From NCBI RefSeq assembly GCF_003634615.1, contig NZ_RBKX01000001.1:2046001-2110000 (forward strand): a stretch of DNA of 64,000 nt, read 5' to 3'. Within the stretch, counting starts at the first letter, position 1; each line of letters begins with the position of its first letter. The notes below the pieces were generated by a model that was not told the DNA's origin, did no database searches, and worked only from the letters and a program-made list of their open reading frames with translations. Below are positions 45,101 through 54,100 of this stretch, piece by piece. The translations under genes were made by a program, and so were the position numbers. This DNA comes from Flavobacterium sp. 102. Its GTDB lineage: Bacteria > Bacteroidota > Bacteroidia > Flavobacteriales > Flavobacteriaceae.

Positions 45101-46544
45101 GTGCCATTGGTTTAAACATTTTTCCTTCGATGCCTTCCAAAGTGAAAATAGGTAAGTAGACAATTAGAATGATAATTTGGCCAAAAACAGCACTGTTCAT
45201 CATCTTTCCAGCAGAGTTTTCAACCTCTTTGTCCATTTTGTTTTGTGTCAAACGGGCAACGTTACTAAACTTTTTACTGTGAGAGAGTTGGTGCATTACA
45301 GCTTCAACGATGATGACTGCGCCGTCTACGATCAGTCCGAAATCGAGAGCACCTAAACTCATTAGATTACCACTTACCCCGAAAGTATTCATTAGTATTA
45401 TAGCAAATAACATGGCTAAAGGAATGACGGAAGCTACTATTAAGCCGGCTCTCAAATTTCCTAGGAAAAGCACCAAGACAAAAATGACAATAAGTGCGCC
45501 TTCCATTAGGTTTTTTTCTACAGTTCCAATGGCGTTATTGACCATTTTGGTTCTGTCAAGAAAAGGTTCAATGGTTACGCCTTCGGGTAGTGTTTTCTTG
45601 ATTTGCTCAATGCGTTCTTTTACATTTTTAATAACCTCACTACTGTTAGCGCCTTTGAGCATCATAACAATAGCACCGGCAACTTCGCCTTCATCGTTGT
45701 AACACATGGCACCATATCTAGTGGCATATCCGATGTTGATTTTGGCAATATCTCTCAGAAACAAAGGTATTCCACTAGGTGTTGCTTTTACAGCTATATT
45801 TTCGATGTCTTCAACATTTCCTATCAAACCTTCACTTCGAATGAATAGAGTAGTAGCACCTTTTTCAATATAAGCACCACCGGTGTTTTGGTTGTTTTTT
45901 TCTAAAGCGGCGAAGATATCGTCAACCGTCAATCCATAAGCATGAAGTTTATTGGACTCAATGGCAACTTCGAACTGTTTCAATTTTCCACCAAAACTGC
46001 TTACTTCAGCGACACCTTTTACGCCTAATAGTTGTCTGCGAACAATCCAATCTTGTATGGTTCTTAGTTCGGTTTCATCGTATTGCTCTTCATATCCTTT
46101 TTCAGGGCGAACCATGTACTGATAAATTTCTCCTAGACCCGTTGAAACAGGCCCTAATTCCGGAGTTCCTATACCTGCGGGAATTTGTGTTTGCACTTGT
46201 TGCAATCGTTCGGCAACTTGTTGGCGTGCCCAATAAATATCGGTTTCATCATCAAAAACGATGGTTACTAATGACAATCCGAAACGTGAAAAACTCCGAA
46301 TTTCTTTTAAACCGGAAATATTACTGTTGGCTTGTTCTACTGGAAATGTTACTAAGCGTTCGATATCGGTAGCGCCAAAAGAAGGCGCAATGGTGATGAC
46401 TTGTACTTGATTATTGGTAATATCAGGAACAGCATCTATTGGTAATTTAGTGGTTTCATAAATACCATATAGCAATAATGCTATGGTAAATAAACCAATG
46501 ACGAGCTTATTCCTCACGGAAAAAGCAATGATTTTATTTAACAT
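42195..46544 (-). CDS. CusA/CzcA heavy-metal RND pump fused to a TolC-type outer-membrane channel
   Basis: The 1449-residue protein is a fusion. Residues 1 to about 1035 are an RND pump: SVRNKLVIGLFTIALLLYG, DFGLIVDGAVIIVEAVMHQL with intramembrane acidic residues, and FGVAVLNGIVLISEF. From Met1040 a second signal-peptide-like stretch (IFNKTTLLLLLLSFCILPAK then AQTKITLEEALKTALENN) begins a TolC/OMF domain with alpha-helical repeats to the end (LLNSENKVTP, LGIPLLGGSQNAKVRAAKVQ). The family is metal-cation/proton antiport, probably Cu, Ag, Zn or Co. The OMF half must cross to the outer membrane, so processing at the internal signal peptide or alternate start at Met1040 is expected. Confidence 0.92.
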   Translation of the reverse strand: MLNKIIAFSVRNKLVIGLFTIALLLYGIYETTKLPIDAVPDITNNQVQVITIAPSFGATDIERLVTFPVEQANSNISGLKEIRSFSRFGLSLVTIVFDDETDIYWARQQVAERLQQVQTQIPAGIGTPELGPVSTGLGEIYQYMVRPEKGYEEQYDETELRTIQDWIVRRQLLGVKGVAEVSSFGGKLKQFEVAIESNKLHAYGLTVDDIFAALEKNNQNTGGAYIEKGATTLFIRSEGLIGNVEDIENIAVKATPSGIPLFLRDIAKINIGYATRYGAMCYNDEGEVAGAIVMMLKGANSSEVIKNVKERIEQIKKTLPEGVTIEPFLDRTKMVNNAIGTVEKNLMEGALIVIFVLVLFLGNLRAGLIVASVIPLAMLFAIILMNTFGVSGNLMSLGALDFGLIVDGAVIIVEAVMHQLSHSKKFSNVARLTQNKMDKEVENSAGKMMNSAVFGQIIILIVYLPIFTLEGIEGKMFKPMAQTVAFALLGAFLLSLTYIPMMSALFLSKKINHQPNFSDRMMFKLERKYQHWLQVALNFQKVIIGTVIALFVIALFLLSSLGGEFIPALEEGDFAVDTRVLTGSNLNTTIESTQKAAHILKTRFPEVEKVVTKIGSGEVPTDPMPMEASDMMVILKDKSEWTSAETFDELAEKMGKALEDVPGITAGFQYPVQMRFNELMTGARQDVVCKIFGENLDTLALYAEKLGKIVNTVDGAEDLFVEPVTGMPQVIIDYNRTVIAQYHLNIADINRIVNTAFAGQSTGLVFEGEKRFELVVRLDSEKRKNLEDVRNLLIPTPQGTQIPLSQLANVSIKNGPNQIQREDAKRRIVVGFNVNGRDVESIVNELKGKVENEIQLPAGYYTTYGGAFENLNQAKDRLMIAVPISLLLIFILLFFAFKSVKHGLLIYSAIPLSAIGGIFFLALRGMPFSISAGIGFIALFGVAVLNGIVLISEFNRLKSEGMDDLNRIVLMGTKVRLRPVLMTAFVASLGFLPMAISSGSGAEVQRPLATVVIGGLMIATLLTLFVLPILYVTFEKGFKMKIFNKTTLLLLLLSFCILPAKAQTKITLEEALKTALENNQSVKIERLKSDYQQKLIRSATNLPTTNVNSEFGQINSSYNDTRFGISQSFDFPMVYNRQKKVLTSEWKTASALVLLKEAALKKEITQTFYAILSLTEKEKLLQKSDTLLTEFLRKSALRLQKGESNILEKTTAETQLGQLKMQLLQLQQDKELLQSIFQLLLNSENKVTPKASSFKIERLNGLSESTIDQHPMLQTLEQQKETAVAQTQLEKARKFPILTLGYNNMSITGNGADNVLYDNSTRFHSAQIGLGIPLLGGSQNAKVRAAKVQEQIVEEEYLREKNSLKLQLQNTLLQLEKNIEKLDYFEKIGLPNALLITETANRQFLGGDINYLDWVLLVNQALMVNNSYIESVNAYNESIIELNYLTSKN

Positions 46545-46611
46545 GATTTTTAAATAACTTAATTAATATTTATACAATACTTTGTAATCCTCGAAAGGAG
46601 TATAAAAAATA

Positions 46612-46998
46612 TTAAGCTATTTTGGGTGGTTGCCATATGGAACCGTAATTAGAAGAATAAAAGCGACTCAAATAAAAATTATTATCGGCTTTATTTTTTC
46701 TTGGAGATTTGATTCTGTTAAATTCGTAGTTGTTGTCCGGTATAATAATTACAAATGCCAAACCATTATTACAATCAGCACTTTTATAAGGTAACTTCAT
46801 ATCTTGATCTCGATCGGTATCATTAACATCGCCATGCGCATAATGCATGCATAGGAACGACCATAGTGTGATAGATTTATTTTCCTCTTGATGTTGGTAA
46901 AAGTGCCCAACCAAAGCCGGTAGTTTCAACAACTCAAAACATTCAGTCGAAGAAAACATATAAAGAGATAAGAAAGCAATAGCAAATAACTTACGCAT
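46612..46998 (-). CDS. Small periplasmic protein leading the RND operon
   Basis: The 128-residue protein has a signal peptide (MRKLFAIAFLSLYMFSSTEC). The mature part has ELLKLPALVGHFYQHQ, then LCMHYAHGDVNDTDRDQDM with a cluster of His and Asp that could bind metal, and a basic C-terminus. Similar small proteins precede CusA-type operons in Flavobacteria, but I know of no named family. It is 67 bases upstream of the pump gene and has its own -7 promoter, making it the likely first gene. A metal-sensing or chaperone role is inference. Confidence 0.7.
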   Translation of the reverse strand: MRKLFAIAFLSLYMFSSTECFELLKLPALVGHFYQHQEENKSITLWSFLCMHYAHGDVNDTDRDQDMKLPYKSADCNNGLAFVIIIPDNNYEFNRIKSPRKNKADNNFYLSRFYSSNYGSIWQPPKIA

Positions 46999-47030
46999 CC
47001 GGAGAACTACTTTTTTTTGCAGTTATGAAA

Positions 47031-47038
47031 CAAATGTA
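47031..47038 (-). promoter_or_regulatory. Predicted -7 promoter element (TACATTTG, minus strand)
   Basis: The minus strand reads TACATTTG, 32 bases upstream of the ATG of the small periplasmic protein, and so would drive the RND operon. Confidence 0.5.
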
Positions 47039-47109
47039 CTAAAGTTTTAATAATACAGGAAAGTTTAAATGTTGCTAATCTGTATTTTATATTTATTCTT
47101 AATTAAGGT

Positions 47110-47143
47110 TTAAAAAAATAAAGCACTTCGATTGAAGTGCTTT
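47110..47143 (-). terminator. Intrinsic terminator, near-copy of the RND operon terminator
   Basis: AAAGCACTTC (47120-47129) and GAAGTGCTTT (47134-47143) form a perfect 10-bp stem around GATT. On the minus strand it is followed by ATTTTTTT, 23 bases after the stop of the NTF2-like gene. Confidence 0.85.
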
Positions 47144-47165
47144 ATAACTTATGTGACTATTGTTG

Positions 47166-47666
47166 TTATTTTTCGGCTTCTTCATTTTTATTTTTATCAG
47201 AAGCAGACATGTCTCGGATACAAACATATTTACCATCTCTTTTCTCAAAAACAGCTAAATAATTTCCGGTGTAAAGCGCTGTGCTTGTTGAATCAGAGAC
47301 TCTATAATGGCCTACTTCTACCACTTGAATTCCGTCAGAAGAAGGGAAAATTTCATTTACTACAAAGGCAATTTGATATCCTTTTGGGAAATTCTCAAGG
47401 TCATCTTTAATTGATTTTTCAATAGCATTTTTACCAACTAAAGGTGGTTTGTTTTGAGAAAAACTAGTAGCGTCTTCTGCATAATATTCTTCGGCTTTGA
47501 CTGTTCTATCGTTGAACATTTCTGCCATTTTGTTTTCAATGGCCTGAATCTCATTTTTAATTTGTTCTTTATCTAGAGCTACGGCTTCTTCTTTTTTGGG
47601 TTGACAGGCAAAAAAAAGGATAGATACCATACTGAGAAAGATACCTTTTAACATCTTGTTTTTCAT
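47166..47666 (-). CDS. NTF2-like (DUF4440/SnoaL type) lipoprotein
   Basis: The 166-residue protein starts with a lipoprotein signal ending FFAC (Cys21). The mature domain has NKMAEMFNDRTVKAEEYYAE, PPLVGKNAIEKSIKDDLENF and FEKRDGKYVCIRDMSASDK, the pattern of cone-shaped NTF2-like DUF4440 domains. Such proteins bind small hydrophobic ligands or act in stress responses; no catalytic residue set can be assigned. It stands alone and is divergent from the VIT-domain gene. Confidence 0.82.
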   Translation of the reverse strand: MKNKMLKGIFLSMVSILFFACQPKKEEAVALDKEQIKNEIQAIENKMAEMFNDRTVKAEEYYAEDATSFSQNKPPLVGKNAIEKSIKDDLENFPKGYQIAFVVNEIFPSSDGIQVVEVGHYRVSDSTSTALYTGNYLAVFEKRDGKYVCIRDMSASDKNKNEEAEK

Positions 47667-47884
47667 AAATGGGTGGTTTTGGTTATTAATTTAAATTAAA
47701 GAACAAGGTTGGGGAATTATAAAAGTAATGAATAATTTGTTGAAAATCAGAAGCGATTGGTTTTTTTTGTGAAAATATCAATTTTATACCTGAAAAAATA
47801 ATGAATAGCTATTCCAACCTTTTTACAACAATCAGACTCTTTATCATTATAAACCTTTCTGCAAGGAAACTAAATTGAAATCTT

Positions 47885-50800
47885 ATGAAAAACCTAATCC
47901 TAATCCTGTTGGTTTGTATTACCTCTTTAATGCAAGCTCAAAATCCGCAGTTAACTGTAAAAGGCAAAGACTCTTCTTTAGTAAGAATGAGTCAGATGAA
48001 AGTCTCCGTAAAAGTGGTGGGTAATATTGCCTATACTACTTCTGAAATGCATTTTTTCAACGGAACCAATCGTCAGATGGAAGCCGAGTTACTATTTCCG
48101 TTGCCGGAAGGCGTTTCGGTTTCTCGCTATGCTATTGACATCAACGGAAGAATGCGTGAGGCAGTTCCGATAAATAAAAACAAAGGCAAACAGGTTTTTG
48201 AAGCCATTGAGCATAGAAGAGTCGATCCCGGATTGTTGGAAAAAGTGGAAGGCAATAACTTCAGAACACGGATTTATCCTTTAATGCCCGGAAAATCGAG
48301 GATTGTAATTATTGGTTACGAACAAGAATTAAGTAGTTTGGATGCTACACATTTGGGTTACCAGATGGTCAGCAGTTATCCTCGTGCATTGGATACTTTT
48401 GAACTCAATATTACTATTCTTGGCGCTACTGCTGCACCTGAGGTTTCCATTCAGGAAGGTGTAATAGCTTTGGAACAGCTGAATCAGAACTATCAAGCAT
48501 CGATTAAAAGAAACCAATACATACCCAAAGACAAACTTTTAATCTCTATTCCGGTTCGTTCCGACATTCCGGGCGTGGTAGTGCAATCGGACAATAATCA
48601 GCATTATTTCTTCGCCAATACTATTATTGATGGGGCTAAAAGACATAAGAAGAATCCAAGCAATATCGGTCTGGTTTGGGACAATTCGTTAAGTTGCCGC
48701 AAACGAGATTTAAACAAAGAATTAGACTTGTTAGATGCCTACATCAGAGGATTGAATAATGTCGAAATTACCCTTTATTTTTCGGGTTATAATTTTGAAA
48801 AGAAAGCAGTTTTTGATATAAAAAACGGAGAATGGGAAACCTTGAAAACCGTTTTAAAAGCCACCAAATACGATGGCGGTACCCGTTATTCTAAGATCAA
48901 ACTACCTACACATGATGAGTATTTGTTTTTCACAGATGGCCTGTCTTCTTTGAGTGCCAATACTTTGGCGGTGACTTCAAAACCAATCTACACCATAACC
49001 TCTTTGGCTTCTTCAGATTATGCTTTTTTAAATTATAATGCTGTAAAAACCGGTGGTGCTTTTGTCAATTTAAACGAATTGAAAATAGAAGAGGCATTGA
49101 ATAAATTGGTTTTTCAAAACATGAAATTCTTGGGGGTAAAAGACAATTATATGGTGATTGAAATGTATCCGATGATAGGAACTCCGGTTTCGGGAAGTTT
49201 TAGTGTGGCCGGAATATCTTTAAAAGACAAGCAGGAAGTGACCTTACTTTTTGGCTATGGTGATACACCGACTTTAGAAAAAGCAATATTAATTGATTCC
49301 GAAAAGCAAGCTCCAAATGAGGTAAGTATTGAAAAGCTTTGGGCACAAAAAAAGATAGCCAATTTGGGTTTGCAATACAAGCAAAATGCAGAAGAGATAG
49401 AAATTTTAGGTAAAAAATACGGCATTATAACCGAGAACACTTCACTGATAGTTTTGGAAAATTTACACGATTATATTCAGTATGATATCGTGCCACCGGC
49501 AGAGTTGCGTCCCGAGTTTGACCGACTGTTAAAACAACAAATTGCCAATGCTCAGGCCAAAAAATACAGCAATTGGGAAAATGTGGCTAACTATTACGAA
49601 ATGCTTTTAGCTTGGTGGAATAAGGATATAAAATTCAGTCCGCCAAAGCCCATTTCAACAACCAAAAACACGGTGTCCCAAAACGGAAATGTCAGCGGTG
49701 TCATATCAGATTCGAGTGGTCCATTGCCGGGTGCGACTATTATCGTAAAAGGTACCAATAGAAATGCCCAAACCGATTTTGACGGAAAGTTCAGTATCAA
49801 TGCCAATCGAGGTGAAACTCTGGTGGTTTCGTTTGTTGGCTATGAAAATTCAGAAGTTAGAATTGGTAATAGTGCAACTTATAATGTAAGGATGAGAGAT
49901 AATGTAAGATTAGAAGAAGTAGTTGTGGAAGGTTATCGCAATTCAGAGAGTAGAGCAGATAAAGACGAAGAAGCAGAAGACATGGTTAAGGAAAAACGAA
50001 GTGTTGTAACTTCTTCGACTACAGTTGTTACCTCTAAATCTATTGAGAACAGGCCTAATGCAAATGTTATTCAATCTTTACAAGGGCAAGTTCCTGGTTT
50101 GAATATTACCACCGGCAACCATTCTCCTGATACTAATAACCAAGGTTTTTTAAATGATAAAAAGATCAAAGTGACACAATGGAGTCCGGACAGAATCTAT
50201 TTGAAAGCTTTAGCAGTCGCACCAGCTGACAAGAAGTATGGTTTGTATCTGGATTTACGCGAAGGTCAGGAAACCAATCCGAGTTTTTATTTTGATGTGG
50301 CCAATTATTTTTATGACAACGGAAACAAACCGATGGCCTTATTAGTATTGAGTAATATTGCTGATTTGGGTTTGGAAAACCACCAGTTGTATAAATCGTT
50401 AACCTATATTTTACGCCAATGGGAAGCTTATGAAGATGCCTTATATACGGCCAATCAAGTAGCCAAATGGAGAATACATGAACCACAAGCCCATCGTGAT
50501 TTGGCGTTGACTTTAGAAGATAACAAACAGTATCAAGCCGCTTTTGATGAATTAATCAAAGGGTTGGAAGTGAGCTATTACGGAGAAATGCGTGGCCAAT
50601 ATGAAGGAGTTGAAGATATAATTCTAATGGATATCAACCGAATGGTTTCGGAGCACAAAGGAATTGATATTGGTAAATTGGATAAAAAATATGTGACCAA
50701 AATGCCGGTAGGCATCAGAATCATTTTGAATTGGAACCAAATGGACACTGACATCGATTTGCATGTAATTGAACCAACCGGTGAGGAATGTTTTTACGGT

Positions 50801-51070
50801 CATCGCGATACACAAGCCGGAGCAAGATTTTCTAAAGATTTTACACAAGGTTATGGTCCGGAACAATATTTATTGAGAAATACCGTTAAAGGTAAATACA
50901 CTATTAAGACCAATTATTTTGGTGAAACCGCTTTAACCGAAAACGGTCCGGCAACAGTAATGGTGGAAATATATGTAACTAAGAATGGTACTACCGAAAG
51001 AACGTTACAAACCATTCAGCTTGGTAAAGTAAAGCAAAATGAAAATTTAGCAGAGCTGAATATACAATAA
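47885..51070 (+). CDS. VIT/VWA domain protein with carboxypeptidase-like, SusC-plug-like, TPR and DUF2135-like parts
   Basis: The 1061-residue exported protein is a mosaic. After a signal peptide (1-18) comes a VIT domain (about 25-150: LLFPLPEGVSVSRYAIDING), then a VWA-like domain with the MIDAS motif DNSLS (Asp266). Residues 600-680 form a carboxypeptidase-regulatory-like beta-sandwich (GVISDSSGPLPGATIIVKGT). Residues about 725-745 (NVIQSLQGQVPGLNITTG) copy the plug motif of SusC-type TonB receptors, but no receptor barrel follows. TPR-like helices and a DUF2135-like module (WNQMDTDIDLHVIEPTGEEC) complete it. Probable surface or periplasmic adhesion/assembly role; no function is known for the combination. 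Confidence 0.85.
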   Translation: MKNLILILLVCITSLMQAQNPQLTVKGKDSSLVRMSQMKVSVKVVGNIAYTTSEMHFFNGTNRQMEAELLFPLPEGVSVSRYAIDINGRMREAVPINKNKGKQVFEAIEHRRVDPGLLEKVEGNNFRTRIYPLMPGKSRIVIIGYEQELSSLDATHLGYQMVSSYPRALDTFELNITILGATAAPEVSIQEGVIALEQLNQNYQASIKRNQYIPKDKLLISIPVRSDIPGVVVQSDNNQHYFFANTIIDGAKRHKKNPSNIGLVWDNSLSCRKRDLNKELDLLDAYIRGLNNVEITLYFSGYNFEKKAVFDIKNGEWETLKTVLKATKYDGGTRYSKIKLPTHDEYLFFTDGLSSLSANTLAVTSKPIYTITSLASSDYAFLNYNAVKTGGAFVNLNELKIEEALNKLVFQNMKFLGVKDNYMVIEMYPMIGTPVSGSFSVAGISLKDKQEVTLLFGYGDTPTLEKAILIDSEKQAPNEVSIEKLWAQKKIANLGLQYKQNAEEIEILGKKYGIITENTSLIVLENLHDYIQYDIVPPAELRPEFDRLLKQQIANAQAKKYSNWENVANYYEMLLAWWNKDIKFSPPKPISTTKNTVSQNGNVSGVISDSSGPLPGATIIVKGTNRNAQTDFDGKFSINANRGETLVVSFVGYENSEVRIGNSATYNVRMRDNVRLEEVVVEGYRNSESRADKDEEAEDMVKEKRSVVTSSTTVVTSKSIENRPNANVIQSLQGQVPGLNITTGNHSPDTNNQGFLNDKKIKVTQWSPDRIYLKALAVAPADKKYGLYLDLREGQETNPSFYFDVANYFYDNGNKPMALLVLSNIADLGLENHQLYKSLTYILRQWEAYEDALYTANQVAKWRIHEPQAHRDLALTLEDNKQYQAAFDELIKGLEVSYYGEMRGQYEGVEDIILMDINRMVSEHKGIDIGKLDKKYVTKMPVGIRIILNWNQMDTDIDLHVIEPTGEECFYGHRDTQAGARFSKDFTQGYGPEQYLLRNTVKGKYTIKTNYFGETALTENGPATVMVEIYVTKNGTTERTLQTIQLGKVKQNENLAELNIQ

Positions 51071-51191
51071 TAGTTAAGTAATTGTGGTTAATTGATGGAA
51101 GCAGTCTCGAGGTTTTTCGGGGCTGTTTTTGTTTTTTAAACAATTGATGTTTTTAATTTTATTGAAGATAGTCAAAGTGCTTTAAATTATT

Positions 51192-54100
51192 TTATCGTTG
51201 CAGTGTAAAATGTCCTTTCAATACTCGTCCATCTTCCCGATGCACCACAAACCAATAGTCGTCTGAAAATAATTGTTTCCCATTGAGGGTTCCGTCCCAA
51301 CCGACACTTCCCGATGGAAATCCGGTGATAAGTTTTCCGTAGCGGTCATAAATATAGACCTGAAAATGGGGTTCATTTTCCGAATGTTTAATATACCATG
51401 TTTCGTGAATCCCATCGCCATTGGGCGTGAAATAATGAGGATAATTAAGCAACCAGACTTCCTGAGTTACCACTCTACAACCATTGGTGTCACGCACATA
51501 TACGGTATAAAGTCCGGGAATCAATTGCGTAAAACTATTATCAATTTGGTAATTAATACCATCTATAGAATATTCAAAGTCACCCGATAGGGTTGTAATC
51601 ACAGTAATAGTATTTTCATTAGCGGTCCAGTCATGCAACTCAATGCGGTCAATCTCAGGAACGTTCACTATCGTTACCGTAATGTCCTTTGAAATAACAC
51701 AGTTTTGCGGCACATTGTTACAGGAACCATAAGTGTTCGTTGCTGTAACAGTGACATTGGTAGTGCCCAACTGATTGATGGTAATAGAATCAGTGTTAAA
51801 CCCGTTAGACCAAGAATAAGTGGTGGTGGGAAGATTACCCACACCGGCATTCAGAACTACAGGTTGACCGTCACAGAGAGAATATGCTGAGCTTAAAGGA
51901 ATAGCAGGGTTTTGACCACTAATTAGGTCAAAAGAGCCTGTTTGATAACAATTGGGAAACTGATTAAAAATCAATCTCACATAAATGGTTTGAGGATTGG
52001 TCGTAGGGTTGAAAGCCGTGATATTGGTAATAGGGCTGGTATTGTTATTGGCATTGGTTTGGCTTGTAAAATACGTAATTGTATAATTGGCTGGAGATTG
52101 GATGCCCAAAATTGTAGCGGCTTGCGATGACAAATTAAAAGTTTCATTGCCTGTGATTACAGTAGAACAGCCAACCAAATTACAAGTAGGATACACAACA
52201 ACGAGGGATTCCAAATCTGAAACATCAAAGGTTCGTATAATGGTGTTACCACAATTGTCTTCGATTTGAAATTTATAAATGGCAGGGTCTAAATTTAAAA
52301 AAACGTTTGACGATCCATTATCAAGAAAAAATGGAAAACCATCTTTTTCTACAATAGTGAAATGCAATGGAGGTTCGCCGCTTGTAAAAAGAATTACATC
52401 AAGGTTTCCATTGGTAGAGCAGGGTACCCGATACACATCATTAATAGCCAGAACCCTATCAAAAGTCAATTCAGGAGATAAGATTTCTACGCAATCTTTG
52501 ATTGAATTAGGGACCAAATTGTTATTTATGTCGCTACCATTATTAAAGGAAGTAAAATGGTGAACTATTCTGAACCTACCATTAAAAACCAAGTTTAGAT
52601 TGGTAGAATTGTTTTCCAACTCAATTCCTGTAGTGGAATCAGGGATAGCGCCAGGGCTATAGGGCACTTCGGTTTCGGGATGTCCCCAGGTTCCGGTTAC
52701 GGGGTCAAGTAATTTTTGCAGCCAAAAGGTTTCATCAACAGTTAAATTGCTCATAAAGTCAAGAGGAACGTCAAAAGCTCCACAACCTACAATTATCGAA
52801 AAGTTGCTAACGGTTACCGTATAACCATCAATGGATATAGGAGTGTTGTTGGTAAAACCGCAATCGTCTAATGTTCTGAAGGTATAATTTCCGGCAGGCA
52901 GATTGTTTAAATAAAGTTTCCCTGAAGCTACTATATTATTGGTCACATCATAAGGCAAAGGAAACGGAAAGTTAATAGGCGCATTGGTAATTATTGCTGA
53001 AGTCAAATTGCCGTTTCCACTACTAAGTTCAATAGAACTACTGCCACGGCCACAACCATGTAATATATTAGTCGATATTCCCCGATTAATATAGACCGGA
53101 ACCGTGACTAAAAGCGGATCATGAACATAGCCGCATTCGTCTGTGACTACTACAGTATAATCTCCAACCGGCACCGGACTAACCACTAAAACACCTCCGG
53201 CATTTATAAAAGCACTTACATTATGCGGTAGCGGAGAAGAATAAGTTGTTGGCGCAACCGTAATGACAGCGTCGACAATTTTCCGACCCGTAACAAATGC
53301 TATGATTTGTCCATTGGTCGATTGACAACCATTGTTGTTCCCAACTATATTAGCCAATGGAGGGTCGTTGGTAACTTCAAATTCTATGGTTTCAGTTTTG
53401 CCGCAAGCATCGGTAACGGTGACAGTATAATTGCCAAACGGCACCGATTGAGTGTCGCTCCCAAAGGTGACGCTCGGCAGGTTATAGGGTCCGGGATAGG
53501 CACTGTTGAAATCAGTAGGAATAAACCCCGGAGGGAAAGCATCAAAATTAAGCGTATAGGAACCACTAAAATTGGCAACATTCAATACAAAGAAATACTT
53601 GCATTCCAAATCCTCGACGGTCGCATCCATCGTAATGATATTACTTATCTCAAAATTGTTACTGTAGGTTATGCCGCAGGCATCGGTAATAATCATTTCA
53701 TACGTATAGTCATCATTGATGAAGGTGGGAAAGGTATGCGAAAGCACCGCGGATGTTGGGTTGCCGGAGTTTAGCACCTCTGTATGGGTTGTAGTGCCTC
53801 CCGGTAGGTAGATTATATACGTTATATTAAGTGGGTAAGCAATAACATTACCTCCGGCGGGCGTTAAGGTATTGGAAACAATGACTGAAGTACAGGAAGG
53901 AGGTACAGTATCTGAATAAACCGGACCACCAACGCTGAGATTATTGGGGCTGACCGTAACAATAAAGGTTTGAACCAAGGCATTCCCACAATTGTCAATT
54001 ACTCTTATTCTGTAAGTGCCGGGCGGAACTCCCGAAAATGTATTGGATGTTTGAACCGGAAAAGTAACCGGACCAAAAAAGATTTCATAGGTGGCGGCTG

